Of a stretch of 64,000 nucleotides of DNA, positions 43,828 to 53,192 are shown in pieces. The notes beneath the pieces are model-generated. The model did no database searches. It had not been told where the DNA came from and saw nothing but the letters and a program-made list of their open reading frames with translations. Position numbers and translations under genes: made by a program. The first letter of the stretch is position 1, and each line of letters opens with the position of its first letter. Origin of the DNA: Synechococcus sp. BIOS-U3-1 (GTDB taxonomy: Bacteria > Cyanobacteriota > Cyanobacteriia > PCC-6307 > Cyanobiaceae); the NCBI RefSeq assembly GCF_014279975.1, contig NZ_CP047936.1:372001-436000 (forward strand), given 5' to 3'.

Positions 43828-44804
43828 GCGGTCGACAGATCCGACGACGAGCTGTCTTACTCGGAGGCCTGGGGGTCGCGGGGATCTCCGCCGCCAGCCT
43901 GGTCAAGCTCAGTGCACCATCCTCCTCGGTGAGTTCTTCAGCCCCGGCTGGCCAAAGAGGTGTGGAGGGCTCCCGCAGTCCGCTGCCCAGTTCTGCATCC
44001 GCAAGACCCACACTGCGTCTTGGTTGGTCACCCTGGGCTGACGCTGAGGTCGTGAGCCTCATCGCTCAGAGGGTGATCCAACAGGCTTATGACTTGAACG
44101 TAGAGCGTGTTCTTGCCGACATCGGCATCCAGTACGCCTCTATCGCTCGCGGTGATCTCGATCTGATGCTGATGGCATGGTTGCCGTTGACGCACCGTGA
44201 CTATTACCGACGGGTGCGCGATCGGGTGGTCGACTTCGGTGCGATGTATTCAGGCCGTCTGGGCTGGGTGGTGCCTGATTACGTGCCTGCCTCTGAGCTC
44301 TCTGCGATTCCTGATTTACGCGATCCTTCTCTGGCGGCACGGTTCGATAACCGCGTGCAGGGGATTGATCCTGGCTCGGGTTTGAATCAGGTCTCGGCTG
44401 AAGCTCTCAAGAGCTATCGCCTCAACAATCTGGAGCTGGTGTCATCAAGCAGTGCTGCAATGACGGCGGTGCTTGATCAGGCCATCCGCAAGCAACGCTG
44501 GGTGGTGGTCACCAGCTGGACACCCCATTGGATGTTCGCCCGTTACAGGTTGCGTTTCCTTCAGGATCCAAAACGGGTGTTTGGCGGTATTGAGTGGATT
44601 CACGCGCTCGGTCGCCCTCAGCTGGATTTGGACATGCAAGATGTGGCTGGTTTCCTGACTCGCTTCCATCTGCCTGATCAGGAGATGTCGGATTTGCTGT
44701 TGCAGGCCAATGATCAGTCTGCTGAGGCCGCCGTGGATGGTTACATCGCCTCGCACCCGGCGCGAATTCGTTACTGGATCACTGGCGAGATTTCGGCACC
44801 CTGA
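43824..44804 (+). CDS. proX: Glycine betaine ABC transporter substrate-binding protein
   Basis: Captures betaine for ProVW. From the ATG at 43824 (ATGA overlap with proW) the protein has 326 residues. The N-terminus SGRQIRRRAVLLGGLGVAGI has a twin-arginine-like pattern before a hydrophobic segment, so export by Tat is possible. TLRLGWSPWADAEVVSLIAQ, GDLDLMLMAWLPLTHRDYY and WVVVTSWTPHWMFARYRLRF provide the aromatic and Asp positions typical of ProX-type binding. A longer GTG or ATG start at 43800 is less likely. Confidence 0.88.
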   Translation: MSGRQIRRRAVLLGGLGVAGISAASLVKLSAPSSSVSSSAPAGQRGVEGSRSPLPSSASARPTLRLGWSPWADAEVVSLIAQRVIQQAYDLNVERVLADIGIQYASIARGDLDLMLMAWLPLTHRDYYRRVRDRVVDFGAMYSGRLGWVVPDYVPASELSAIPDLRDPSLAARFDNRVQGIDPGSGLNQVSAEALKSYRLNNLELVSSSSAAMTAVLDQAIRKQRWVVVTSWTPHWMFARYRLRFLQDPKRVFGGIEWIHALGRPQLDLDMQDVAGFLTRFHLPDQEMSDLLLQANDQSAEAAVDGYIASHPARIRYWITGEISAP

Positions 44805-44850
44805 CCCATTTTGATTCAACAACTTGCTAATCCAACAGCAAGCCAACAAA

Positions 44851-44874
44851 AAGCCCCCTCGTGAGAGGGGGCTT
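44851..44874. terminator. Bidirectional terminator between proX and psbA
   Basis: AAGCCCCCTC-GTGA-GAGGGGGCTT, a 10-bp perfect stem with a 4-base loop, preceded by an A run and followed by CTTT-type bases. It sits between the convergent proX and psbA genes and can serve both. Confidence 0.88.
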
Positions 44875-44912
44875 TCCGATTCAGTTGACCTGAATCGTTT
44901 GTTGATTCCAGA

Positions 44913-45992
44913 TCAACCGATGGCAGGTGCTTGCAGAGCCACAGGTGTGGACTCAGCAGCAGCCAGGTCGAGGGGGAAGTTGTGAGCGTTGCGCTCGTGC
45001 ATGACTTCCATGCCGAGGTTGGCGCGGTTCAGCACATCAGCCCAGGTGTTCAGGACGCGGCCCTGACCATCAAGGATGGACTGGTTGAAGTTGAAACCGT
45101 TCAGGTTGAAGGCCATGGTTGACACGCCAAGGGCGGTGAACCAGATGCCGACAACAGGCCAGGCAGCCAGGAAGAAGTGCAGGCTACGGCTGTTGTTGAA
45201 CGACGCGTATTGGAAGATCAGGCGACCGAAGTAACCGTGGGCAGCCACGATGTTGTAGGTCTCTTCTTCTTGGCCGAACTTGTAGCCGTAGTTCTGGGAC
45301 TCGCTCTCGGTTGTTTCACGAACCAAGGAGGAGGTCACCAGTGAACCGTGCATGGCGGAGAACAGTGAACCACCGAAGACGCCAGCCACACCAAGCATGT
45401 GGAAGGGGTGCATCAGGATGTTGTGCTCGGCCTGGAACACCAACATGAAGTTGAAGGTGCCGGAGATGCCCAGGGGCATGCCGTCAGAGAAGGAACCCTG
45501 ACCGAAGGGGTAAACCAGGAACACGGCGGAGGCAGCAGCCACAGGTGCGCTGTAAGCAACGCAGATCCAGGGGCGCATGCCGAGGCGGTAGGAGAGTTCC
45601 CACTCGCGACCCATGTAGCAGAAGATGCCGATGAGGAAGTGGAAGACAACCAGCTGGTAAGGACCGCCGTTGTACAGCCACTCATCAAGAGAAGCAGCTT
45701 CCCAGATGGGATAGAAGTGAAGGCCGATGGCGTTCGAGGAGGGAACAACAGCACCAGAGATGATGTTGTTTCCGTAGATCAGGGAGCCAGCAACGGGCTC
45801 ACGGATGCCGTCGATGTCGACGGGGGGTGCTGCGATGAACGCAACGATGAAGCAGGTGGTGGCAGCCAGCAGGGTGGGGATCATCAGCACACCGAACCAG
45901 CCCACATAGAGGCGGTTGTTGGTGGAGGTGACCCACTCGCAGAACTGCTGCCAGCCGTTAGCGCCGGAGCGCTGCTGAATGGTGGTGGTCAT
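44913..45992 (-). CDS. psbA: Photosystem II D1 protein, Glu130 form
   Basis: Core reaction-centre protein of photosystem II, binding P680, pheophytin, QB and the manganese cluster. The 359-residue product is full length, starting [20 protein letters not shown], with [20 protein letters not shown] and the C-terminal processing tail of 15 residues after NFPLDLA. Residue 130 is Glu ([11 protein letters not shown]), the feature of the high-light D1:2 isoform rather than the Gln130 D1:1 form. It is one of several psbA copies expected in this type of organism; the others are outside the window. Confidence 0.97.
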   Translation of the reverse strand: MTTTIQQRSGANGWQQFCEWVTSTNNRLYVGWFGVLMIPTLLAATTCFIVAFIAAPPVDIDGIREPVAGSLIYGNNIISGAVVPSSNAIGLHFYPIWEAASLDEWLYNGGPYQLVVFHFLIGIFCYMGREWELSYRLGMRPWICVAYSAPVAAASAVFLVYPFGQGSFSDGMPLGISGTFNFMLVFQAEHNILMHPFHMLGVAGVFGGSLFSAMHGSLVTSSLVRETTESESQNYGYKFGQEEETYNIVAAHGYFGRLIFQYASFNNSRSLHFFLAAWPVVGIWFTALGVSTMAFNLNGFNFNQSILDGQGRVLNTWADVLNRANLGMEVMHERNAHNFPLDLAAAESTPVALQAPAIG

Positions 45993-46056
45993 GAGAACGG
46001 GAAAGAATGTCTCCGAAGAGACGGTTACGGAAGGGCAGGAAGCCCTGCCAAGCCGG

Positions 46057-46086
46057 ATTGTAAAGCAACATTGCGCAAGATGTCGA
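46057..46086 (-). promoter_or_regulatory. psbA sigma-70-type promoter
   Basis: On the minus strand, -35 TCGACA (46081-46086) and -10 TACAAT (46057-46062) are separated by 18 bases. Each differs from consensus at one position. It would give a leader of about 55-60 bases before the psbA ATG, a normal length for cyanobacterial psbA. Transcription start not verified. Confidence 0.6.
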
Positions 46087-46166
46087 CAGCTTTATGAAGC
46101 CCTCGTGAAGAACCATTGAGACCTCGCTCAGGCGTTCTCAGGGACGTGGTTGTTAGCGTCCGAGCC

Positions 46167-47783
46167 ATGCAAGGCCTTTTGCAACCGACTGAGCTTTTGG
46201 CTCAGCCCAAGCTTCCCGGAGAGAGGGTGCTGCTGGTCAGGTTGCCTTGCAATCCGATTTTTCCGATTGGCCCGATCTACTTGGCCGATCATCTCCATAA
46301 ATGCTTTCCAGGAGTTCCGCAGCGCATTCTTGATTTGGCCGCGCTCCCAGTCCTTGATGTGCACCGGGTGCTGCGGATCACCATTGACCAGTTCCGCCCG
46401 ACTCTTCTGGTGTTTTCCTGGAGGGACATTCAGATTTATGCACCTGTTGACGGACGCGGTGGAAACCCGTTGCAGAACTCGTTTGAAGTTTTTTATGCCC
46501 GAAATCCCCTGAAACGGCTGCATGGTGCCCTGGGTGGGCTCCGCCTGATGACCAGTCACTACGGAGAACTCTCCCGCAATCAGGCTCTGGTGCGCAGAGG
46601 GCTTCGTCAAGCCAGGCGTCATCGGCCTGAAGCGAGAGCCGTGCTTGGCGGCGGAGCTGTCAGCGTTTTTTATGAACAGCTCGGTCGCTCACTGCCCAAG
46701 GGAACAATTGTGTCCGTCGGCGAGGGTGAACCTCTCCTGGAAAAACTACTTCTTGGTCACTCACTGGATGGAGAGCGCTGTTTTGTTGTTGGTGACCCCC
46801 CTCGGCGGGGGTTGATTCATGAGCAACCGGAAAGTCGACCGAAAACGGCTTGCGACTACGACTACATCGCCTCGATCTGGCCTCAACTCGACTGGTACCT
46901 CGAGGGCGGTGATTTTTACGTGGGAGTTCAGACCAAACGTGGTTGTCCCCACAACTGTTGTTATTGCGTTTACACAGCTGTAGAGGGCAAGCAGGTGCGC
47001 TTGAACCCCGTTGAAGCAGTGGTCTCAGAGATGCGTCAGCTCTACGACAGGGGGGTTCGAGGCTTCTGGTTCACCGATGCTCAGTTCATTCCAGCGAAGC
47101 GCTACATCGAGGACGCCAAAGAGCTATTAAGAGCCATCAAAGCTGAGGGACTGAAAGACATCCGCTGGGCTGCCTATATCCGAGCCGACAATTTGGACCC
47201 CGAACTAGCTCAGTTGATGGTGGAGACCGGGATGAGCTATTTCGAGATCGGCATTACGTCAGGGTCCCAGGAGTTAGTGCGCAAAATGCGCATGGGCTAC
47301 AACCTGCGCACAGTGCTGGAAAGCTGCAGGATGCTGGCGGACGCAGGTTTCCGAGACCATGTCTCGGTGAACTACTCGTTCAACGTGATCGACGAGCGTC
47401 CGGAGACGATTCGCCAAACCGTTGCTTATCACCGAGAGCTGGAGCGAATCTTCGGCGCAGATCTTGTTGAGCCCGCGATTTTCTTCATCGGGCTGCAGCC
47501 TCACACCCACCTTGAGCAGTACGGCTTCGAAAAGGGCTTGATCAAACCCGGTTACAACCCCATGAGCATGATGCCCTGGACGGCGCGCAAGCTGCTCTGG
47601 AATCCCGAGCCCATGGGAAGCACTTTCGGCCGTATCTGTTTGGAGGCCTTTGATCTAGATCCCTCCGATTTTGGCAGAACTGTGATGTCGTTACTTGAGA
47701 GGGATTATGGCGTGGCTCCTTTGCAGGAAGCACTCCGAGCACCACTTCAAGGTCGCGCCGCTTTGGCCAAGGCCGTGAGCTGA
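46167..47783 (+). CDS. B12-binding-type radical SAM protein, divergent from psbA
   Basis: About 538 residues from the ATG at 46167 (the frame is open from an earlier start at 46116). The N-terminal half has a Rossmann-like segment (LLVRLPCNPIFPIGPIYLAD and AVLGGGAVSVFYEQLG), consistent with a cobalamin-binding fold although no DxHxxG motif is visible. The radical SAM cluster motif is TKRGCPHNCCYCVYTAVEG. It resembles a cyanobacterial family that genome annotations label 'photosystem II high light acclimation radical SAM protein', recalled from memory. The head-to-head position with the Glu130 psbA fits that label. The substrate is unknown. Confidence 0.8.
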   Translation: MQGLLQPTELLAQPKLPGERVLLVRLPCNPIFPIGPIYLADHLHKCFPGVPQRILDLAALPVLDVHRVLRITIDQFRPTLLVFSWRDIQIYAPVDGRGGNPLQNSFEVFYARNPLKRLHGALGGLRLMTSHYGELSRNQALVRRGLRQARRHRPEARAVLGGGAVSVFYEQLGRSLPKGTIVSVGEGEPLLEKLLLGHSLDGERCFVVGDPPRRGLIHEQPESRPKTACDYDYIASIWPQLDWYLEGGDFYVGVQTKRGCPHNCCYCVYTAVEGKQVRLNPVEAVVSEMRQLYDRGVRGFWFTDAQFIPAKRYIEDAKELLRAIKAEGLKDIRWAAYIRADNLDPELAQLMVETGMSYFEIGITSGSQELVRKMRMGYNLRTVLESCRMLADAGFRDHVSVNYSFNVIDERPETIRQTVAYHRELERIFGADLVEPAIFFIGLQPHTHLEQYGFEKGLIKPGYNPMSMMPWTARKLLWNPEPMGSTFGRICLEAFDLDPSDFGRTVMSLLERDYGVAPLQEALRAPLQGRAALAKAVS

Positions 47784-48505
47784 CGCCAGAGCAGAACGCT
47801 CAGAGCAATGATTCCTACCATCCCGCCTAAAGGGTTGGCGTGAGCCCCACCGGGGCCAATGAGCCATTCCGGTGCACTAGGTGATACCTGCAGTAAACCG
47901 GATCGCAGAGCGAACCAGCCTCCGACCAGTCCGCCATGCAGCCCGACGCAGCCCCAAAGGCAACCAGCGTCTAAGCGCCTCTGCACGGCAAGACAGAGAC
48001 CAAGCAGTAATAAGCCTGTAAGCAGACCGAGCATGGGCAGAAAACCCTGATCAAATCGGGTGTGCACGAGGCTGAAAATGACGGCCTGACCGATGACGGC
48101 TGTGCGAGACCCTGTAAGTGCGTTGAGCTCTCCCCACAGCCAGCCCCGGAAGAGCAATTCTTCTGCCAATCCCAGTCCGAAGCAGAGCAGTAAGCCATTG
48201 ACGACATCACCTGTGGTGAGTTCTCCGAGCCAGCGCCCCCAGGACCCCAGCAACAAGGGCAGAGAGATCAATGCCAGCAGGCCAGCAGATCGCAGCAGGC
48301 CTTGGATTAAGCAGGATCCGGTTGATGCCTCGCCGCGTCGGCTGCGAACTCCGAGGGTCAGCCACGGCTGACGACTGTTCCAGCGTTGGCGCACCCAGCT
48401 GGGCAACACCACGATGAACAGCACGAATGTGATGACAGTGCCGATCAGTGATAGCCGAGGAGGTGAGGCCTCAGGCATTAAGTAGGCGGCGGGTTGCGCC
48501 ATCAA
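47747..48505 (-). CDS. CPBP-family intramembrane metalloprotease
   Basis: At least 252 residues with several membrane segments and the CPBP (Abi) motifs: LAEELLFRGWLWGEL (EExxxR), IFSLVHTRFDQG (the His position) and GLHGGLVGGWFALR. Such proteins cleave membrane anchors or peptides. The start is uncertain: the frame stays open upstream past 48600 into the end of clpS and encodes another good helix (RWVTAIALIPALYGLGWL), but no ATG/GTG/TTG occurs there before the TTG at 48505. It overlaps the end of the radical SAM gene by 37 bases in convergent orientation. Confidence 0.82.
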   Translation of the reverse strand: MMAQPAAYLMPEASPPRLSLIGTVITFVLFIVVLPSWVRQRWNSRQPWLTLGVRSRRGEASTGSCLIQGLLRSAGLLALISLPLLLGSWGRWLGELTTGDVVNGLLLCFGLGLAEELLFRGWLWGELNALTGSRTAVIGQAVIFSLVHTRFDQGFLPMLGLLTGLLLLGLCLAVQRRLDAGCLWGCVGLHGGLVGGWFALRSGLLQVSPSAPEWLIGPGGAHANPLGGMVGIIALSVLLWRQLTALAKAARP

Positions 48506-48606
48506 CCATCCCAGTCCGTACAGAGCTGGAATCAGGGCGATTGCTGTGACCCAACGAGGTTGAAGGCTGAGCAGACCACCCCAGGCTTCGGCAATGCGTT
48601 TAACGA

Positions 48607-48927
48607 TTACTCCTCCGGCTCGATTGTGCTGGTGAGCCCTTTCCCCTTAAGGGTTTCGCAGTAGAACTCGGCCGGCTCCAGGTCGCAAACGATCACAAGA
48701 CCCACGCCTGTGTTGTGTGCTTCGAGCATCACGGCCATGCAGTCCTGCTCACTGAGTTGCGGCACCACCTGACGCAAGGTGGTGACCACGTAGTCCATCG
48801 AATTCACCGGGTCGTTGTGAAGCAGCACTTTGTACCGGGGAGAGCGCTTTCGGACCTGCTCCGGTGCCTTGTCCAGGACGGCTGCTCCACCTGGACTGCG
48901 GCTTGGGGTATCCACCGCCATGACCAT
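48607..48927 (-). CDS. clpS: ATP-dependent Clp protease adaptor ClpS
   Basis: Adaptor that delivers N-degron substrates to ClpAP/ClpC. From the ATG at 48927 (or 48921) there are about 105 residues: a flexible N-terminus, then RYKVLLHNDPVNSMDYVVTT, the family's LxNDxxNxMxYV start, and MLEAHNTGVGLVIVCDLEPA, ending in a charged tail. A longer frame exists upstream but runs into dapL. Same strand as dapL, 49 bases downstream. Confidence 0.9.
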   Translation of the reverse strand: MVMAVDTPSRSPGGAAVLDKAPEQVRKRSPRYKVLLHNDPVNSMDYVVTTLRQVVPQLSEQDCMAVMLEAHNTGVGLVIVCDLEPAEFYCETLKGKGLTSTIEPEE

Positions 48928-48976
48928 GGTTCTAAGAGAGTTTGAATCTAAAGGGGCTGGGAGCACTGCTGGTGAG

Positions 48977-50203
48977 TCAGAGGGCCTTGATCCGCGCCAT
49001 GGCGGTGTCGACATTGTCTCGACTGTTAAACGCCGAGAGGCGGAAGTAACCCTCTCCGGCTGCGCCGAAGCCGCTTCCTGGGGTTCCAACCACATTCGCT
49101 TGATTGAGCAGATGGTCAAAGAAGCCCCAGGAGTCCATGCCATCCGGAGTCTTGATCCACACGTAGGGAGCGTGCTCCCCGCCGTAGACGGTGAGGCCAG
49201 CTGAGCTGAGTTCGCGACGGATGATCGCCGCGTTCTCCATGTAAAAGGCCACTAAGCCCTTCACTTCTCTTTGGCCGGCATCGGAATAAACGGCTTCCGC
49301 TCCACGCTGAATGATGTAGCTCACACCGTTGAACTTGGTGCTCTGTCTGCGGTTCCAGAGGCCCCAGAGTTCAATTGCTTCACCATCGGAGGTTTTGCCT
49401 CTGAGCCCCTTGGGAACAACGGTGAGTGCGCAGCGTGTGCCGGTGAAGCCGGCGTTTTTGGAGAATGAGCGGAATTCAATGGCGCAGTCACGGGCTCCCT
49501 CGATCTCGAAGATCGAGTGGGGGAGGCTCGGGTCCTGGATGAAGGCCTCGTAGGCGGCGTCGAACAGGATCAGAGAGCCATTGGCGCGCGCATAGTCCAC
49601 CCAGGCTTTGAGCTGCTGCTTCGTTGCCACGGCACCTGTGGGGTTGTTGGGAAAGCACAGGTAAATGAGATCCACTGGCTCGCTGGGGATCTCGGCAGTG
49701 AAGCTGTTGTCTGCACTGATGGGCAGATAGGTCAGGCCGGCATAGCGACCTTCCTCACCGGCATCACCAGTGCGACCTGCCATCACGTTGCTGTCAACGT
49801 ATACGGGGTAGACAGGGTCGGTGACGGCGATCTTGTTCCCCACCCCGAGGATGTCCAGGATGTTGCTGCTGTCGCACTTGGAGCCATCGGAAACGAAGAT
49901 CTCCTCTGGGCTGATGTCACACCCGCGTGCCTGGAAGTCTTGTTTGGCGATTGCCTCCCGCAGCCAGCCATAGCCCTGTTCAGGCCCATAGCCGTGAAAG
50001 CCTTCTGCGGTTCCCATTTCATCAATGGCTGTTTTCATTGCTTCGCGACAGGCCTGAGGGAGTGGTTCAGTCACGTCGCCAATGCCCAGGCGAATCAGCG
50101 CTGCATCGGGATTGGCGTCAGCAAAGGCCTTCACCCGGCGTCCGATTTCAGGGAATAGATAGCCCGCTTTGAGTTTGAGGTAATTGCCGTTGACCTGAAC
50201 CAC
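48977..50203 (-). CDS. dapL: LL-diaminopimelate aminotransferase
   Basis: Makes LL-diaminopimelate directly from tetrahydrodipicolinate, the lysine and peptidoglycan route of cyanobacteria and plants. From the GTG at 50203 the protein has 408 residues, starting [20 protein letters not shown], the usual DapL beginning. It contains the PLP-Lys segment [20 protein letters not shown] and [20 protein letters not shown]. The frame is open upstream to 50287, but that would overlap the divergent radical SAM gene and add non-homologous sequence. Confidence 0.94.
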   Translation of the reverse strand: MVQVNGNYLKLKAGYLFPEIGRRVKAFADANPDAALIRLGIGDVTEPLPQACREAMKTAIDEMGTAEGFHGYGPEQGYGWLREAIAKQDFQARGCDISPEEIFVSDGSKCDSSNILDILGVGNKIAVTDPVYPVYVDSNVMAGRTGDAGEEGRYAGLTYLPISADNSFTAEIPSEPVDLIYLCFPNNPTGAVATKQQLKAWVDYARANGSLILFDAAYEAFIQDPSLPHSIFEIEGARDCAIEFRSFSKNAGFTGTRCALTVVPKGLRGKTSDGEAIELWGLWNRRQSTKFNGVSYIIQRGAEAVYSDAGQREVKGLVAFYMENAAIIRRELSSAGLTVYGGEHAPYVWIKTPDGMDSWGFFDHLLNQANVVGTPGSGFGAAGEGYFRLSAFNSRDNVDTAMARIKAL

Positions 50204-50265
50204 AGAAAGACCGATTTCTGCGGGCATCCTGCTACATACGATGAAAGAAGTCGGGTCGGAAGACC

Positions 50266-52929
50266 GTGACCGTCGCGTTGAATCCATCCACCGCTCCTGT
50301 TGCGTTTGACGAGCTGGTGGATGCGGGCATCAACAAGCCCGCTCGTTACATGGGACAGGAGCTCGGCGTGCAGCCGAGGGACTGGCATGCCGCCAGGGTT
50401 CGCTGGGCTCTCACCTATCCCGAGCTTTATGAGGTGGGCTCCAGCAATCTGGGCCACATCATCCTCTATTCGATTCTCAATGCCCTGCCTGGGCAGGTGT
50501 GTGATCGCTCCTATCTCCCTGAAGCGGATCTTGCCGAACGGCTCAAGCAGCGTGAACAGGCGCTGTTTGGTGTTGAGAGCCGCTGGCCCTTAAACGCTTT
50601 CGACATCCTTGGCTTCAGCCTGAGTTATGAACTTGGAGCCACCAACATTTTGGAGATGTTGGCTCTCTGCAGGGTGCCGATCCGTGCGGCAGACCGCGGC
50701 GACCTGCCGCTGAGCGACCCGCAGGCCCCCCCGCTGATCTTTGCGGGAGGGCCAACAGCCACAAGCAATCCAGAGCCCTATGCCGCCTTTTTCGATTTCA
50801 TCGCTCTTGGTGATGGTGAGGAGCTGTTGCCGGAGATCGGGCTGGTGCTGGCAGAAGGCAAGCAGGCAGGTCTAACTCGCTCGGCTCTGCTGCTTGACCT
50901 GGCTTTGGTGCCCGGGGTTTATGTGCCGTCTCTCTATGCCCTGGGGCCGAATGGAGTGAGCCTTGAACCGCTCAAGCCAGAACTACCTAAACGTGTGCTT
51001 CGACGGGTGGCTACGCCGATGCCCCATTACGCGATGGGTCTGGTTCCTCACGTGGAAACAGTCCATGACCGGTTGACAGTCGAAATCCGACGGGGCTGCA
51101 CGCGTGGCTGTCGTTTCTGCCAGCCGGGGATGCTCACGCGTCCGGCGAGAGATGTGGAGCCCGAAGCGGTGATCGAGGCCGTTGAGACGGGGATGCGTCA
51201 GACCGGGTACAGCGATTTCTCATTGCTTTCGCTTAGCTGTAGTGATTACCTTGCGCTCCCCGCTGTGGGAGTGGAGCTGCGCAATCGGCTTGCGGATCGC
51301 AATGTCACGCTTCAGCTCCCCAGCCAACGGGTCGATCGTTTCGACCAGAACATCGCCCACATCCTTGGAGGTGCACGTAAGGCCGGGCTCACCTTTGCTC
51401 CGGAAGCCGGCACTCAGCGCCTGCGGGACATCGTCAACAAGGGTCTCACCGACGATGACCTTCTGCAGGGCATCCGTACGGCAATGCAGAACGGATACCG
51501 CAAGGTCAAGCTCTATTTCATGATTGGGCTACCGGGAGAGACCGATGCCGATGTGATCGGCATCGCCGAAACCTGCCGAATGCTTCAGGAGTGTTGCCGC
51601 GATCTGGGCCGCCTCAGCCTTAACACCACCATCAGCAACTTCACACCGAAGCCCCACACACCCTTTCAGTGGCACAGCGTTTCTACAACCGAGTTGCTCC
51701 GCCGTCAGCAACTCCTACGTGATGCTGGTCGACGCCTTCGAGGAGTGCGCTTCAACTTCACGGATGTGCGCCTTTCGGCGATGGAGGATTTTGTAGGTCG
51801 AGGAGACCGGCGGTTGGCGCCTGTGATTGAAGCGGCCTGGCATGCAGGTGCGGGAATGGATGCCTGGTTCGAGGCCCTGGATCGCACCTACAACGCCTGG
51901 ACCAGTGCCATTACCCAGGCCGGACTTGAGGGGCGTTATCGGCAGATGGAGCTTGGTGGTTGGAGTGCAGTGTCGTCGCTGGATCGTGATGACCTTGAGG
52001 CGTTCTGCCAGCAACCCCTGCCCTGGGATCACATCGACAGCGGGATCGACAAGGGTTGGCTCGCTCAGGATCTGCAGAATGCGCTTGCCTCGAGCGTTGT
52101 GCCCGACTGTTCTTTTGAGGCGTGTAGCAGCTGCGGTGTCTGTGGTCCTGATCTGGGGCACAACGTTGTGGTGGTGCCACCTGTAGTCCCAGTGGCCAGA
52201 CCTCAGCAGGCCCCACCGAGTGACCGTGCTTGTCGCATTCGCTTTCGCTTCAGCAAAACCGGAGCGATGGCGCTACTTAGTCATCTTGATCTGGTGCGTC
52301 TTCTCGAGCGGGCATTGCGTCGATCCGAGCTGCCCGTGAGTTTCACAGGTGGTTTTCATCCATTGCCTCGGCTTCAGCTTGCACTTGCGCTCCCGTTGGG
52401 AGTGGAAGGGGAAGGCGAATGGATGGACCTGGAATTCGTGGAGACAGTGGATGCGCTGATGGTGAAGCAACGCTGGCAGCAGACGTTGCCACCGGGATTG
52501 CATCTGATCACGGCTGAGGAGGTGGCTGTGTCATCTCCGAGCCTTGCTCAGCAGTTGCAAGCCAGCCGCTGGCGTTTTGTTCTCAGTGGCTCTGAGCTGC
52601 TGTCGCAGAGTGAATCTGCCACCTGGTCGCAAGCGATCTCGACTCTGCTTGCGCAGAAAGAGCTGATCTGGGAGGACACCGATAAGAAGGGTCGTCCGCG
52701 TCGTCGTGATCTTCGTGAACTGCTCCAGGATCTGCGCCTTTTGGAGCAGCTTGAGCCCTGTTCCGGTGAGATTGGCTCCAGGGCGGAGCTGGAGCTGCGC
52801 GCTGCCGTTGATTCTCAGGGTCGCAGCCTCAAACCTGCCCAGTTGCAGTTCTGGCTCTCGCAACATCTGGGGTTGGACTTGTCACTCTCCCGTGTTCGAC
52901 GGGTAGAGCTGACTCTGTTGCAGTGCTAA
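50266..52929 (+). CDS. TIGR03960-type radical SAM protein fused to a DUF2344 domain
   Basis: An 887-residue protein. It opens with a B12-binding-like domain ([20 protein letters not shown]), then a radical SAM core with [18 protein letters not shown] (CxxxCxxC) and [20 protein letters not shown]. The C-terminal 230 residues ([20 protein letters not shown] and [20 protein letters not shown]) form the DUF2344/TIGR03936 domain. In many bacteria the two parts are separate genes. In cyanobacteria the fusion usually precedes rne, as it does here. The start is GTG. The substrate is unknown. Confidence 0.88.
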   Translation: MTVALNPSTAPVAFDELVDAGINKPARYMGQELGVQPRDWHAARVRWALTYPELYEVGSSNLGHIILYSILNALPGQVCDRSYLPEADLAERLKQREQALFGVESRWPLNAFDILGFSLSYELGATNILEMLALCRVPIRAADRGDLPLSDPQAPPLIFAGGPTATSNPEPYAAFFDFIALGDGEELLPEIGLVLAEGKQAGLTRSALLLDLALVPGVYVPSLYALGPNGVSLEPLKPELPKRVLRRVATPMPHYAMGLVPHVETVHDRLTVEIRRGCTRGCRFCQPGMLTRPARDVEPEAVIEAVETGMRQTGYSDFSLLSLSCSDYLALPAVGVELRNRLADRNVTLQLPSQRVDRFDQNIAHILGGARKAGLTFAPEAGTQRLRDIVNKGLTDDDLLQGIRTAMQNGYRKVKLYFMIGLPGETDADVIGIAETCRMLQECCRDLGRLSLNTTISNFTPKPHTPFQWHSVSTTELLRRQQLLRDAGRRLRGVRFNFTDVRLSAMEDFVGRGDRRLAPVIEAAWHAGAGMDAWFEALDRTYNAWTSAITQAGLEGRYRQMELGGWSAVSSLDRDDLEAFCQQPLPWDHIDSGIDKGWLAQDLQNALASSVVPDCSFEACSSCGVCGPDLGHNVVVVPPVVPVARPQQAPPSDRACRIRFRFSKTGAMALLSHLDLVRLLERALRRSELPVSFTGGFHPLPRLQLALALPLGVEGEGEWMDLEFVETVDALMVKQRWQQTLPPGLHLITAEEVAVSSPSLAQQLQASRWRFVLSGSELLSQSESATWSQAISTLLAQKELIWEDTDKKGRPRRRDLRELLQDLRLLEQLEPCSGEIGSRAELELRAAVDSQGRSLKPAQLQFWLSQHLGLDLSLSRVRRVELTLLQC

Positions 52930-53192
52930 ATTCAACTCAGGACTTCAATCCAGAGGCTTGAGCCACGGATTCGTCCCGGCCTTCTTGTCCCAATCATTGT
53001 TTGGAACGAGAGGCCTAGGCCTCCGCTCCAGCCAGCGCCTCAGCGCTGATGTGGACCGGCCATAGGAGTGCTTCACTCCGTGCCATTTCGACCTCAGGGT
53101 CTTCTCAAAGCAATTCCAATTCACCTCCGATCAACGAGCCCAGAGGCTCACTGGCCGGTCTCTGCCCTGACGGGCGTCGTCAGTTCCTGTTT
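52930..53192 (+). promoter_or_regulatory. Leader region of rne
   Basis: 263 bases before the rne start codon. The rne frame is open from 53049, but that stretch (Ser/Gly/Asn-rich, no RNase E features) is likely untranslated. Long rne leaders act in autoregulation in some bacteria; I see no defined hairpin here that proves it. Confidence 0.35.

Noticed and set aside
45399-46097. A 232-codon plus-strand ORF opposite psbA
   Set aside because: An antisense shadow of the highly conserved psbA; its composition is Glu/Gly/Val-rich with no recognisable domain.
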